This document shows positions 1 to 9,700 of a stretch of DNA of 12,373 nucleotides, piece by piece (within the stretch, counting starts at the first letter, position 1; each line of letters starts with the position of its first letter). The stretch spans positions 1-12,373 of the forward strand of contig JAOXYB010045670.1 of assembly GCA_028565635.1 (NCBI GenBank), read 5' to 3'. This stretch comes from Phoronis ovalis. Its lineage: Eukaryota; Phoronida; Phoronidae. The translations under genes and the position numbers were made by a program. The notes below the pieces were generated by a model that was not told where the DNA came from, searched no databases, and saw only the letters and a list, made by a program, of their open reading frames with translations.

Positions 1-71
1 TACAAAGATGGCTTTACAACTACAGAAACTACATCATATGATGGGCATCTGTCTGCACCCGCAGACCTCTT
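1..71 (+). CDS. TMEM248: TMEM248 upstream exon (end provisional)
   Basis: Frame 1 is open from base 1 to a TAA at 121-123 and encodes a Thr/Ser-rich stretch (TTTETTSYDG). This fits the variable Thr/Ser-rich linker that precedes the conserved domain in vertebrate TMEM248. The next exon needs a phase-2 donor. GT at 72 (CTT|GTTTAAG) and GT at 51 both provide one, and neither is a strong donor. I favour 71. If neither is used, this could be the tail of another transcript ending at 123. Confidence 0.5.
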
Positions 72-2671
72 GTTTAAGCACTTATTTCAGTTGATTCGGT
101 GTTGCACAAAAAATATACAATAACCAGTACCAAGCTGTATAAAAAGTGACTTTCAGAGCAGGAAATGACTTGATATGACAGTTTCTACCAATCTGGTATT
201 CACAGGTTAAGTACTAAAACCATGGTTATCAGGTTTATGTTACTTTCATGCCTTATATAACATTATGGAATGTATTTTAACTTGATTGCTTAAAGTTTGT
301 GAGGGAAAAAATGCTAACTTCAGTTTGGTCTAGCTGATAATACTTACAATCTAGTATGATTAATAATATTAAAATGTTGTAGAAATTACTCACTACCACT
401 CAAGTTAACAATGCAGCCTACACCAGAATTTGTTAGAATACCGCACAATGTTACACATCTGAATGGACAGATTTATGGTTTTCAACTTGGCTTGAAAGGT
501 AAATCAGTGTTCACATGTTTCATACTAAAATTTGTGTTATTGTTGAAATTTTTACCATCTTACTATTTTGTGATTAATGGGTAAAGATAAATTCAGGAAA
601 AGCAAAATATTATCAGTTTTAAGTGAAATCACGTTTTAAAATACCCCACTGGGAATAAAAAATCGTCATAGCAGTTGTATAATAAACAATTAAATCTTGC
701 TTTTTCCAGGGAAGCAAGATAAGGAGGCTGTTAATGTGACATTTGAATTACCTTACGAGTGGAAGACAACTGAATGTCCTAATGGAAAATGTAAACCAGT
801 GGAGTTCTTGACTTGTGTACATTTCGAAGCTCCTGCAGATATGTTTCCAAATACTCCAAAGTAATTATACTTAACTATAAATATCCTGCAGTTGCAAAAG
901 TCTTGATATAATATTTTATTCCATGAGGTATGGAGATGGAAAACAGAACCATTAAATATTTGTCTTTTCACATATAGGAGAAATGAAATTGAACTTTGTT
1001 ACAAGTAATCAAGATTTAAATAAATTTGGGGTAAACTGTAGAACAACCTGGTAGAGGTATGTGTAAAAATTAAATAAATTTTGGTTGTCATCATTTTGTG
1101 AATGTATTTCAGGGAACCAGATTACTGTCAAGTAACAAACGAGACCGGGGTTGATTACTATTCTTATATGGATGCCTACAAAAGCATGTACAGACCTTCC
1201 AGCTGCAAAACTAAACCAAAGATAAAGGTTAAATATGAACTCGAACCTGGATTAACAATTTATTTGTCTCTGGTCAGTGGCATTGTTTATCTTGTATAAA
1301 TTGTCAAATGCTGCAGTCTAATATCTAGTTTGCTTACCAAAATTTTTTTCCCCTTAATAAATAAGCATTCTAGTTGCCAAATTGCAATCACACCACACAA
1401 TGTACTGAAGCACCACCTGCAATATGTAGTAACATATGCAACCCAACTACATAGTGTGTACTGATAAGATTTCCACAGGTCACAGTATAATATTAAATTG
1501 CTCTTAATTGAGGGCTATAAGGGGGGTATCGTGAGCAGCAAGCATTGGGGTCTGTTAAGTGCAAGCAGTCTTTTGGCGACCATTTTTGTTTTCTTTGTTT
1601 CATAATGGTGTTAACTATTTTTTGTCGATTTTTTTTTTTTTGGTTAATTTTTCTTCAGAAGTGCAAGCATTGCCGATTTTAAGTTTGAGCATTGTACCCC
1701 CCTCTTAGTTAGTAAGAATCCTAGCCACAAACATTTTTAGATTCCCATATCAACTAGTAAACATGCATTTCAACTTTTCTTATAGAGGGATACTAATGCA
1801 ATAAATCTACATTTGATGCATACCAGTACCTTCCTGTTTGTCATGGTGATAATCCTTATTTGCTATGCTATCGTTAGAGGACGCTCGAAACAGAGAAATG
1901 CTGATAGGGTATGTTTGGTGTGCGTGTTCATATAACTTTGAATTGGAATTTATGTCGCAAACAATTTATTGTACAGCTGTGAACTTTACACAGGTTGTTC
2001 CTATATTTTAAAGTTCAAAACTGTAAATTTTGTATAAGGATAGGATTAATTATTTTGTTACAACCATGAAAAATATGAATGTTCATTCGATTAAGTAAGT
2101 AATAATAAAGTCAAAGAAAATATAATTTAAGTCAAATCTGAATCTTACTTTTTATAACAGAGTTTTCAGTCTTATCACAAGACTTTCATCAGTCATTTCT
2201 GAAATGGCTGGAAGAAGTCACATGATCACTTGACTAATTAATTTGAGGTCAAATGATCATGTGACCTTTTCCCACCAGTTCAGAAAGGACTGAAGAAGTC
2301 TTCTGATAAGACTGAAATCTCTTTGTAATTAAAATGTAAGATTCAGTTTTGAGCAAATTATATTTATTTTAAAAATATTGCTATGTTGCAACAATCGGCC
2401 AGGGCTCGAGCATCAACTTTCACACAAGAGATAAACAAACTTGCAAAAGTGTTCGACAATATTGGCTTTCCCGTGAGATGGGTTTCATGAGTATCATGGT
2501 AAAGAAATATATGCATTATGCCAACTGTACAAGGAAACTACTTCAAAAACTGTACCATTCGGTTACAAACCACACTGTCTATGTATGAGCCACTATTATG
2601 TGATGGCCACTGCTGAGATCTTGTACATAAAATGGACGATTGTATTTTTTCAGGATACAACTCTGGCGTAA
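1..2671 (+). CDS. TMEM248: TMEM248/TMEM219-family transmembrane protein, 5'-partial, six exons
   Basis: Exons: 1-71 (partial, uncertain 3' end), 383-498, 710-860, 1113-1272, 1786-1908, 2654-2671. Intron phases 2, 1, 2, 0, 0 all match and the joined 639 nt encode 212 residues plus stop. The order of motifs follows vertebrate TMEM248: an N-x-S sequon, NVTHL, a Q-x-GL-x-G segment, NVTFELP (family NITFTLP), a lumenal domain with five cysteines at equivalent spacings, then INLHLMHTS leading into a transmembrane helix (about residues 181-197), and a short basic tail. Human TMEM248 is about 314 residues, so roughly the first 100, including the N-terminal membrane segment, lie left of the window. Four N-glycosylation sequons place the central domain in the lumen or outside the cell. 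Molecular function is poorly known; the paralogue TMEM219 is described as an IGFBP3 receptor. The family call is firm. Choosing TMEM248 over TMEM219 is inference, because the gene may predate their split. Confidence 0.88.
383..498 (+). CDS. TMEM248: TMEM248 exon with NVTHL motif
   Basis: The acceptor is TTGTAG at 377-382 and the donor is AAAG|GTAAAT at 499. The frame gives NYSLPLKLTMQP and then NVTHL, which lines up residue for residue with the vertebrate NIS..ITLTLDP...NVTHL segment. An ATG at 411 lies inside this exon, but homology extends upstream of it, so it is not the start codon. Confidence 0.85.
1520..1703. mobile_element. MITE-like palindromic element in TMEM248 intron
   Basis: The ends form an inverted repeat: GGGGGGTATCGTGAGC on the left and, read on the opposite strand, GGGGGGTACAATGCTC on the right. 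Inner segments also pair (GCAAGCATT with AATGCTTGC; AAGTGCAAGC with GCTTGCACTT). The element is about 184 bp, non-coding, and includes a 12-T run near 1630. No clear target-site duplication is visible. It lies inside intron 1273-1785. Confidence 0.6.
2118..2365. mobile_element. Full-length palindrome (foldback MITE) in TMEM248 intron
   Basis: Almost the whole 248 bp is one imperfect inverted repeat with a centre near 2242. Matching arm segments, listed outer to inner, are AAATATAATTT, CTGAATCTTAC, TTTCAGTCTTATCA, GAAGACTT-type, TTTCTGAA and GTCACATGATCA. The spacer is the short TAATTAATTTGAG region. It has no coding capacity, which is typical of a non-autonomous DNA transposon or foldback element. 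In the pre-mRNA it would form a long hairpin. Confidence 0.8.
2654..2671 (+). CDS. TMEM248: TMEM248 terminal coding stub
   Basis: A strong acceptor (polypyrimidine run then CAG at 2651-2653) is followed in phase 0 by five codons, DTTLA, and a TAA at 2669-2671. The phase matches the exon ending at 1908. The vertebrate protein also ends with a short hydrophilic tail carrying an ALAEA-like end, so an ending here is plausible. Another terminal exon cannot be excluded without transcript data. Confidence 0.6.
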   Translation, partial: DTTLA

Positions 2672-4000
2672 CATATATTCAATGAGAAGTCACGAGTGAA
2701 GAAATCCATTTCATCTTTTAACATTTTTAGCTGTGCACAACACTTTGTGCAACAATAACTGCTTCTGTTTCGATCAGCTTCATATTAGGTATATATTAAT
2801 TACCACTTGTGGTTTGTAACAGTTTTTATGAATCAATGTTTAGTCCGTTCACTAAATCCAAGTGCAATTATTTGTTTACTATGCTCCCATTTGTTGTTCT
2901 TGACATATCTAAATCGTACTTTTTGTGATGCTACACTCTTCACCATCATAAAATATGGTCAGTTTGTGATTGCGAGAACTTGGCCTTCAAAAGAGAACTA
3001 CCACGTCATCTGTTTCAATGTTGTAATGATTTTGTATTATGGAGGCATCACCTTGAAAATCATTTTGTACTGTGCAAGTCCACTGTAAATATGTACTCTA
3101 GAACATACTGATACTTTTCTCATTCAGAAATTAAAGACAACCAATGACAAACATTGGTCGCTGTCTGCTTAGCTAATCAAAACATAGATTTAAAAGTGTA
3201 TATCAGCACATCCTGTCAGTTGTGATATCGAGTCAGATACATGCTGCCTATTAGACGTTTGTGAAACAAAACAAGCCGATGATGAAAAACTGTGATGCTT
3301 CATGTTATAATATTATTAGAGGCTTGGAGTGTAAAATGTGGAAAGTCATCATGAGCAGGTAGCCTGTGATAATGGTGGTGGACATATTTGTAATCACAGT
3401 TCAGTAATTTGTGACACGTGATGTTATTCCAAAGCATGCTGTACATCAAAGTAGTGCAGATCTGCTAGCGACATATCAAGCAGTTTGTTGTTAACTTGTG
3501 CACAACAGAAAATTACACATTTATGCTTTATCATACTTTTAGTTTGGTTATTTGGGCTGTCATTTCCTGCTTCTGTTAGGTGTAGTATATTTTATATTGT
3601 ATATATTTATTTATGGATACCACCACAAATAAGTGATTCTGCTCCAATGATTAGTTGAACTTGTGTAGAAGTTTTATCCCATGTAATAAAGAACGAACTT
3701 ACAAATGTACAAGTTTAACTGGTGTGACATTTTTTAGAGATCTCAGCTATTTCATTAGTAGTATGCTGTTGATCAGTTTTATGTAGTAAACTATGGTGAC
3801 TCAGTTTGCATCTGACAAACGATGTGTTTTTTCTTGCAATTTAGGAGTAATTAATGATAATGAAGATTAATGTCTGAACAACTGCAGCCTTGTTGACTTG
3901 AACAACTATTATCTTTATTTATTCTAAGCACACTTTGTTCTCTGTTTTGTAAATATCTTTATATGTCTATTTTTGTTGAATAAATATTACCATTATGAAA
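2672..4000 (+). other. TMEM248: TMEM248 3' UTR and tail-to-tail boundary
   Basis: This is about 1.3 kb of AT-rich sequence after the TMEM248 stop, with no exon or repeat I recognise. AATAAA hexamers occur at 3685-3690 and 3979-3984; the latter is followed by T-rich sequence and is my preferred polyadenylation signal. A small inverted repeat (CCAATG ... CATTGG) sits near 3138-3155. A 93-codon open frame at 2807-3088 is hydrophobic, has no family motif I recognise, and is best read as chance within the UTR. Confidence 0.5.
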
Positions 4001-4011
4001 ATGAATTTAAT
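3914..4011 (-). terminator. CUSTOS: Polyadenylation signals, CUSTOS 3' end candidates
   Basis: On the minus strand there is an ATTAAA (plus-strand TTTAAT 4006-4011) 72 nt past the CUSTOS stop, and two overlapping AATAAA (plus-strand TTTATT at 3914-3919 and 3918-3923). If an AATAAA is used, the CUSTOS transcript overlaps the TMEM248 transcript end. Confidence 0.45.
3979..3984 (+). terminator. TMEM248: Polyadenylation signal, probable TMEM248 3' end
   Basis: Canonical AATAAA in GTTGAATAAATATT. It is the last such hexamer before the opposing CUSTOS stop codon. An earlier AATAAA at 3685-3690 could give a shorter UTR. Confidence 0.5.
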
Positions 4012-4082
4012 ACTTATTTTCTTTGAAAATGGTTGTTCTTATAATAAGCCACAGGAAGCAAATAACCAGGAATTTTATAGCT

Positions 4083-5911
4083 TCACAAATTGTTCTTTTT
4101 ATGCCTCTTTTTCTTACAGTTATGAGAATCTAAAGTTGAAGTACTAACTCTAGTATGGTTATCAACCACAAACTTTGAGCACTCAGTCTGAGTAACTTTG
4201 ACTTCTTCATGAAATAATTCTTTGGTCTCTGCATTTTGTGAGCTTTTTACAGCATCATAGTATCCTGAAGAGGCATTTCTAAATATGCTTTCTGCTGTTA
4301 CTGCCACTGATGCAAGCTTTTCTTCATCAGCACTGCTACTGGAACTGCAATCAATGCAATTGTGCAATAATTATTGACAATAATTCTACGCTATGAAATT
4401 GCAATTAAGTCTTAAGACAGACAAAGAATTGACAGAAATACAAATTACTGAAGTATTGGAAGCAACACAAAGTGTAATGTATACACTCTTGTTCTAAAAG
4501 TACACCACTGAAAAGTGAACGTAGAACTAGCACTTTGGCATCAAACTCTTCAAATCCTGGGTTTGCAAGCATTTTTTATGTTTTCATGGACAGTAACTCA
4601 TATATTGTGTTTTTGATTCGATGTTAACTAGGCCGGACTATATGATTTTGTGAAGAATTCAAGTAAACCTGCTGCTGTACTTCCTCTTTGAGACCTTCTG
4701 CTGATCTGTTCTTTTGGCACCAGGTACAGATGTGGAAAATAATCTAAAATCTTAAAATAAAGAATAGTTTTCATAAATGCAAAAAGTTAACTCTGGGTAA
4801 TTACTTTCAAACTAATTCACAAATTGTTGGTATTATCATAAAAAATGGTTGAATGCTACTTACCCCTATCCATATTACCATCAATTTCATGTTTAGTAAC
4901 TAAATTTTGTTCTACGATATCAGCTGAACTGCAAAAAAATAAAATGCATCATTTATCAATTGATCTCTTCAAATATGTGCATTTAAAAAATATCACATGT
5001 GAATTCATACCTTTCAATGACACTCAACAATTTCTTAGCGACATAAGCACGGAATTCTGCTGTTGTTTCTAATTCATTTTCTTCTTGATGATGCAGATCA
5101 TCATCACCTTGTAACCTGGTATACAAACATTTAAATATAATAAATACACTAGGCAGAGCAATGCACATATGTGTGTCTGAAAACTTACAAAGGAATTGTC
5201 AATTTTCAACAATACAAACATATTCCCATGTCACTAACCATTCAAGTTACTGGAGTCTCAACTGAATCTGGTGCCTGAACACTGCTTGAAAATGCAGTGA
5301 ATATGAATGAGGTTTCTAACACAAATATTATTACACACAGGAAATAAAAAACTGTAGGAAGATACAATGAAAAAATCATGATTTTTATATGTATTTAATA
5401 GTACCTAAGTGAAGGTTTGTTCACCTTCTTTATCTTAGTTTTCGTCTGCAGTCTAGCACTAGCAGTATTAGTATCGCCTACAAGAAATCCAATCAAAATT
5501 CAATGTTTTAACTAAATATAGATTATAAATTATTTGAAATATCACTTTTCGGCACATAAAAATCTGCAAATTAACGCCAGTGTGACCTTAAGTGATTAAA
5601 TAAAAACACTCCGCGGTCGTGGAAAAAGTGTAGCAGCAGCCTGGGACAGCAGGACAATGCAGCGACACTGTAGGTGTAGCCACTAAAAACAAATAATCCG
5701 TGACCTCAATGCCAAATGGTGCAACTGAAAAGCTGACGTGACCCGATTCCTTCAGTTACTTCTACAAACCTAATGTTCCAACATTTAGATTGCCTACTTC
5801 TTTTTTACAAACACTAATAAATCGTTCTTTTAAGCGAGCGTCTTCCTCTGATTCCGAACTCGAATCTGAATCTGCAGAAGCTGTTTGACGAGAGCTATGT
5901 TGGGAAGTCAT
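4083..5911 (-). CDS. CUSTOS: CUSTOS (C12orf43) homologue, complete, six exons
   Basis: Exons in transcript order: 5911-5770, 5477-5405, 5115-5011, 4928-4864, 4750-4669, 4344-4083. All introns are GT-AG (82-324 bp), with phases 1, 2, 2, 1, 2 matching at each join. The 729 nt encode 242 residues; human CUSTOS is about 262. Diagnostic segments are PSLR at 69-72, ELETTAEFRAYVAKKL at 86-101, and FRLFSTSVPG at 130-139. Ser/acidic blocks occur at about 12-24 and 154-164, and a basic tail at 233-239 (KKKRHKK) could be a nuclear localisation signal. In vertebrates CUSTOS is a nuclear protein reported to bind beta-catenin and tune canonical Wnt signalling in anterior development; whether that holds here is inference. 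The start ATG has A at -3, and an acidic Ser-rich N-terminus follows as in the family. The 5' end faces MORC2; the 3' end faces TMEM248. Confidence 0.92.
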
Positions 5912-5935
5912 GCTTCCTTCGGCTTCGTGCAACGG

Positions 5936-5944
5936 CACTTCCTG
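5936..5944 (-). promoter_or_regulatory. ETS/GABP-like site upstream of CUSTOS
   Basis: Minus-strand CAGGAAGTG lies about 25 nt upstream of the CUSTOS start codon. ETS sites close to the TSS are common in bidirectional housekeeping promoters. One short motif is weak evidence. Confidence 0.3.
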
Positions 5945-6089
5945 TGTAAATGCTCGTTCGTAAATAGGGCGATAAAAATAAGTACTGCTTTCTATTGTAT
6001 TACGCTAGTGTTCTAATTTTGTTCCTTCCAGTCAATTACAATAAAGTTTTCTTTACAACTGGGTAATCAATTTTTGCTTTTGATGCTGC

Positions 6090-6203
6090 ATGAAAATGTC
6101 CACAGCGCTGAAAACTAGTCCGTTAGACAAGCACTTGTATATATTACTACGAGAGATATCGGATGTAGAGCATAGACTCGTGGTGCATGGTTTGCTTTTT
6201 TAG
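6090..6203 (+). CDS. Small ORF of 37 codons, possible uORF or first exon
   Basis: ATG at 6090 and a second in-frame ATG at 6096 open a frame that closes at TAG 6201-6203; an in-frame TGA sits just upstream at 6081. The peptide is amphipathic and charged rather than low-complexity (SPLDKHLYILLREISDVEHR in its middle) and could form a helix. I do not recognise a family. Three readings are possible: an upstream ORF in the MORC2 5' UTR, the first coding exon of an unrecognised gene (GTAGAG after the EISD codons could be a donor), or chance. An open run of 37 codons is not unusual even in AT-rich DNA. Confidence 0.25.
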   Translation: MKMSTALKTSPLDKHLYILLREISDVEHRLVVHGLLF

Positions 6204-6229
6204 CAAGCAACGGACAATTTTAAATTTTA

Positions 6230-6261
6230 AAATCTTGAACATTGCGCTTCGCACAAGATTT
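6230..6261. other. Short bulged hairpin
   Basis: AAATCTTG pairs with CAAGATTT around an inner TGCG-CTT-CGCA stem, with a 5-nt bulge on one side. It lies in the CpG-richer promoter interval. The role is unknown and it may be chance. Confidence 0.35.
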
Positions 6262-6788
6262 AAGGAAAATGTTTTGTTTAGAAGCTTAGCAAAGGCATAA
6301 AATGGTAAAGGATTAATGTAGCATAATTACTGAAAAAGTTGCTTACATTGGTCTGTGGACGGAGAACTGATCACTTGATGCAAAGAATCGGTTGTTCCAG
6401 TTGGATATTTCTAATTCAGTCCTTTTACTCTCTGATGTTTTATGTAAAGTATTTTCTGTAAAGCTGTAGCAAAAAAGTAAGTGACGCGTTGCTTTGCATT
6501 TGGTGGTTGATGAAGTGTGGTTAATAGCAGTTGCACCCGCAAATCCAGTATTTAATACTGAAGGTTTGATGATTTCTCAACTTGAATTTAAATCATCTCA
6601 TCTTTGACAGAGATTGATGATTTGCACAGGATATTTAGAGCCGAAGAAAACGTTTATGTGGGTTAAGGCCGGAAAGAAGTGAAAGCACATAGCAATTTAA
6701 TAAATCTTCCCAGTGACAAATCATTTCTTAGCATTTGGAAAATCTGGGATATCAGAAAGAACAGTTGGTAAACAAATGGAACTATAGA

Positions 6789-9700
6789 ATGGAGTACTCA
6801 AACTTAAGTCGAGCTCAGCTGAGTTATGAATATCTACATACAAATTCGTAAGTGGCAGATATAGAACTGAATCATCTCACCTAGAGTACTTTTATTTGAA
6901 ATGGTTTTCTGAACACACCAATTCATTCCACCTATAACAAATCTCTCAACTGGTGGGGAGATGTAAATTACCTCTGATTTATAGTTGTACGAGCTGAGTT
7001 TCTAACTTACATGCTATGGGCTAGGCGGGTTCTGTGACAGTTTACTTGGATATTACCCCGTATATTACACTGTCCTGATTTCTGCCCAGGGAGCTAGGTT
7101 ACTTATGTATTCCCAGATGGGGGTGCCGCCCATATGGGGTGTTTTTAGCCTATTTGGTAGCTTAAGTAAATTTAAGTAAAATTAGTCTCCCCTGAGTGAA
7201 ATGGTAGTTCAAGTTGTGTTTTTTCTCGTTTCATGAACCCATATTTCCCCCGGGGTATAGTTTATACTTTTAACAATATAATAACTATTTATGGTAGGGT
7301 TAAGTTTTTGAAAGGCTGCACATTCTGACGGCCTGACAATCCCTGATGCTGATACCGTATCGATGACCATCATAATATGCTAACAAGTAATGCCAATAAA
7401 AGTAATTCATGATTAAAACACTAAACAAGTAGAATCATCTATGACATCCTTTATTAATGGGATTAGTAGAAATTAAGAAAAGGGCAATTAAAAGTAGGTG
7501 CAATCCTATTTATTTTTTCAAAATTATGTCTTATGGTTAATTCAAGTGTTATTTATGCAAAATTCTGCCAAAATGGCAACCCTTAGCACCCCATGTCTGA
7601 AGTATCATTACCTTATACGACTGTTTAAAGTGACAATTTAATCATCCCAATACCCATTGCTTCTAGATTATGACATTTGGAATGCTAGGATTACTGAATT
7701 GAACATCCTCCTGCAGCCACGACTAAACTATTATTATAAAAATTAGTGTTTATGTGGTGTTTTAACTATTCAACATTATAAGTGTCATTATGGAGAATAA
7801 TGCTTGCAACGATTGATATTTTGGAGTTGTGTGTATCTCGGGTAGCTATTTCTTGCAACTACCCATATGACTCCTTAAAAAAGATGTAAGATAGAAATGT
7901 AAAAGAACATCCCACCATGGCAATCTCTTTGTACATTATAGCCGATTTAATTATTAGCATAACTTTTATTTTTAGAAAACAATTAACAAAATTTTGTGGA
8001 ATTTTTGTCAAAAACCTTGAAATTAGTTTTAAATATCATTTTTAGTGACTATATAATATAGCTAAATATACTTTGTGCAAAAAGTTAAGCAACTCGGAAT
8101 TTTTTTGTAAATATTTTTTGAATGGCTTAAACTAAAACTTTAATTTTTGTTAATTTAACATTCAGTAATCAGTGTTCTACCTAAAACAGGTACAATAAAG
8201 CACACCAGATGAGTATGACTGGTTTAAAATCAAGGTTTGTCACAGTGGGGGAGAATTTCAAAAATGTCCATTTCAGCAATTTCTTTCTTGAGTCACTTTT
8301 GTAAAGAAAGATAAGGACTGAATTCTGAGAAGTTAGCAATTTTTTTCGTGAAATAAATCGCATTAAAATAATGAGTGTCCAGTATGCAGATATTTGGGAA
8401 ATTTTGAGCAATTGATATGGTTTAATTTGGCATGACGCAGCACAATGTTGTTCATAGCTAGAGATTAATAAGTCTGTAATTAACCGACTGGACCAATTTT
8501 CAACAAATGGAAATTGTTGGAATCCATCAAAGGTTTTGACAACCTAGAAAACTGATTATAGAGTAATTGATTTGTAATGCAGCATGCCCTTGGACATCTC
8601 TTTAAGTTGGCACCCAGCTTAAGAACTGAGCTGCAACAAACCAGGAATGCATGCGTATAACTATAAACATTTCGCAAAAGACTGCATCGATATGGTGTGA
8701 AGAAAAGCCCTCTATTGAAGACACCCAAATAAACATGCTGACAGACTACAGATCGCCGTAAGCTAGCCAGACTTCAATAAAAACAGTGGACAAAATCCCT
8801 TCACAAAACAACAAACCAATTGGTATCCAATGCGAGAAACAGATGTAGGGAATGTTTTGATGCAGCACACCAGATACTGACAAAACAGATACTAATTGTT
8901 ATTTCAAATTGCAAAAGTCCGCATGGTTAACAATAAAGTACAAGTAACATACTGCAATATATAATGTGTTTGCATTTGATTGCATGTGCTTGCAACAACA
9001 TTACTTTCAACATCTTTGTAAAATTCCCACTGTGAACTCAAAGATGGGATTGCTGAAATTGTCATTGTTGATTTGATACGCTGGTGAGACAAAATTTGTT
9101 TTTCGGTAAACATGCTCAGCAAGTGTGCCCGAATTAACTTCTGTTGTATAGGGTATTGATTACGTAGTATAACCACAAAAAACATGCTAAAGAAATATTA
9201 ATAAAAAAATCTGAGTTAACTCTTTGTGCATAGTATATTTCACATAATTGCCTGGTTTAAATCAAGTGTTCATTTGTACGTTTAAATAGAAAATTTCATG
9301 CAGATTGGTGCAATATTTTAATATGCACACTTGAATAATGGTATTAATGTAAAAAAGTAAGAAAACGTCCTGACAATGATGTTAAAACATTATCGACCTT
9401 ATGAGTTACCATGCTTCACACCCGAATCAATTACACAGTCAGACCCCTTTCCAAGCCGTTTTATAAGCTCGTCCCTCCATATACTTTACCTTGTTTTGTT
9501 GAGCTCCTTGGTGAATATCCAGTCAAATTGTGGTGATGTAGCAGTTAGCAAGTCAGCCTGGCTCGATTCCGGGTTTAGACATGTATTTCAGTGTGTAATA
9601 ATCTGGCTGTCAACATTGGGGACTGTGTATCCCTAGTGGCTGTGATGATGCATTAAATGGTGGCCCATCTCCTCAGGGGATGGTAAAAGAATGACTGAGG

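Larger units (their letters stand above)
5912..6788. promoter_or_regulatory. Divergent CUSTOS/MORC2 promoter interval
   Basis: 877 bp separates the two start codons. CpG dinucleotides are clearly denser from about 5610 to 6490 than in the introns on either side, as expected for an unmethylated promoter in an otherwise CpG-poor genome. A GGAAGT (ETS/GABP-type) core lies on the minus strand at 5936-5944, just upstream of the CUSTOS ATG. No convincing TATA box is seen. The interval must also contain both 5' UTRs, a possible 5' non-coding exon of MORC2, a 37-codon small ORF (6090-6203) and a short hairpin (6230-6261). Confidence 0.6.

Noticed and set aside
411-413. ATG as the start of the TMEM248-like protein
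   Set aside because: Alignable residues (NYSLPLKLT) precede it in the same frame and the protein family has about 100 further N-terminal residues.
2807-3088. 93-codon open frame on the plus strand
   Set aside because: It falls after the TMEM248 stop, has no splice signals in phase with the gene, and its hydrophobic composition simply reflects T-rich sequence. I see no recognisable family.
3138-3155. CCAATG/CATTGG inverted repeat as a regulatory hairpin
   Set aside because: A six-base stem in a UTR of this length is expected by chance.
4845-5168. 75-codon plus-strand frame and full-length 61-codon minus-strand frame
   Set aside because: The plus frame is antisense to CUSTOS exons. Of the minus frame only 5011-5115 is exon; the rest is intron read-through.
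8181-9185. Three minus-strand open frames of 76-93 codons
   Set aside because: They lie antisense to the Tc1 relic or in plain intron, with no domain, and read as AT-rich chance ORFs.
9539-9610. Functional tRNA gene
   Set aside because: Only the B box is convincing. A-box spacing is wrong and no acceptor stem or cloverleaf can be formed.
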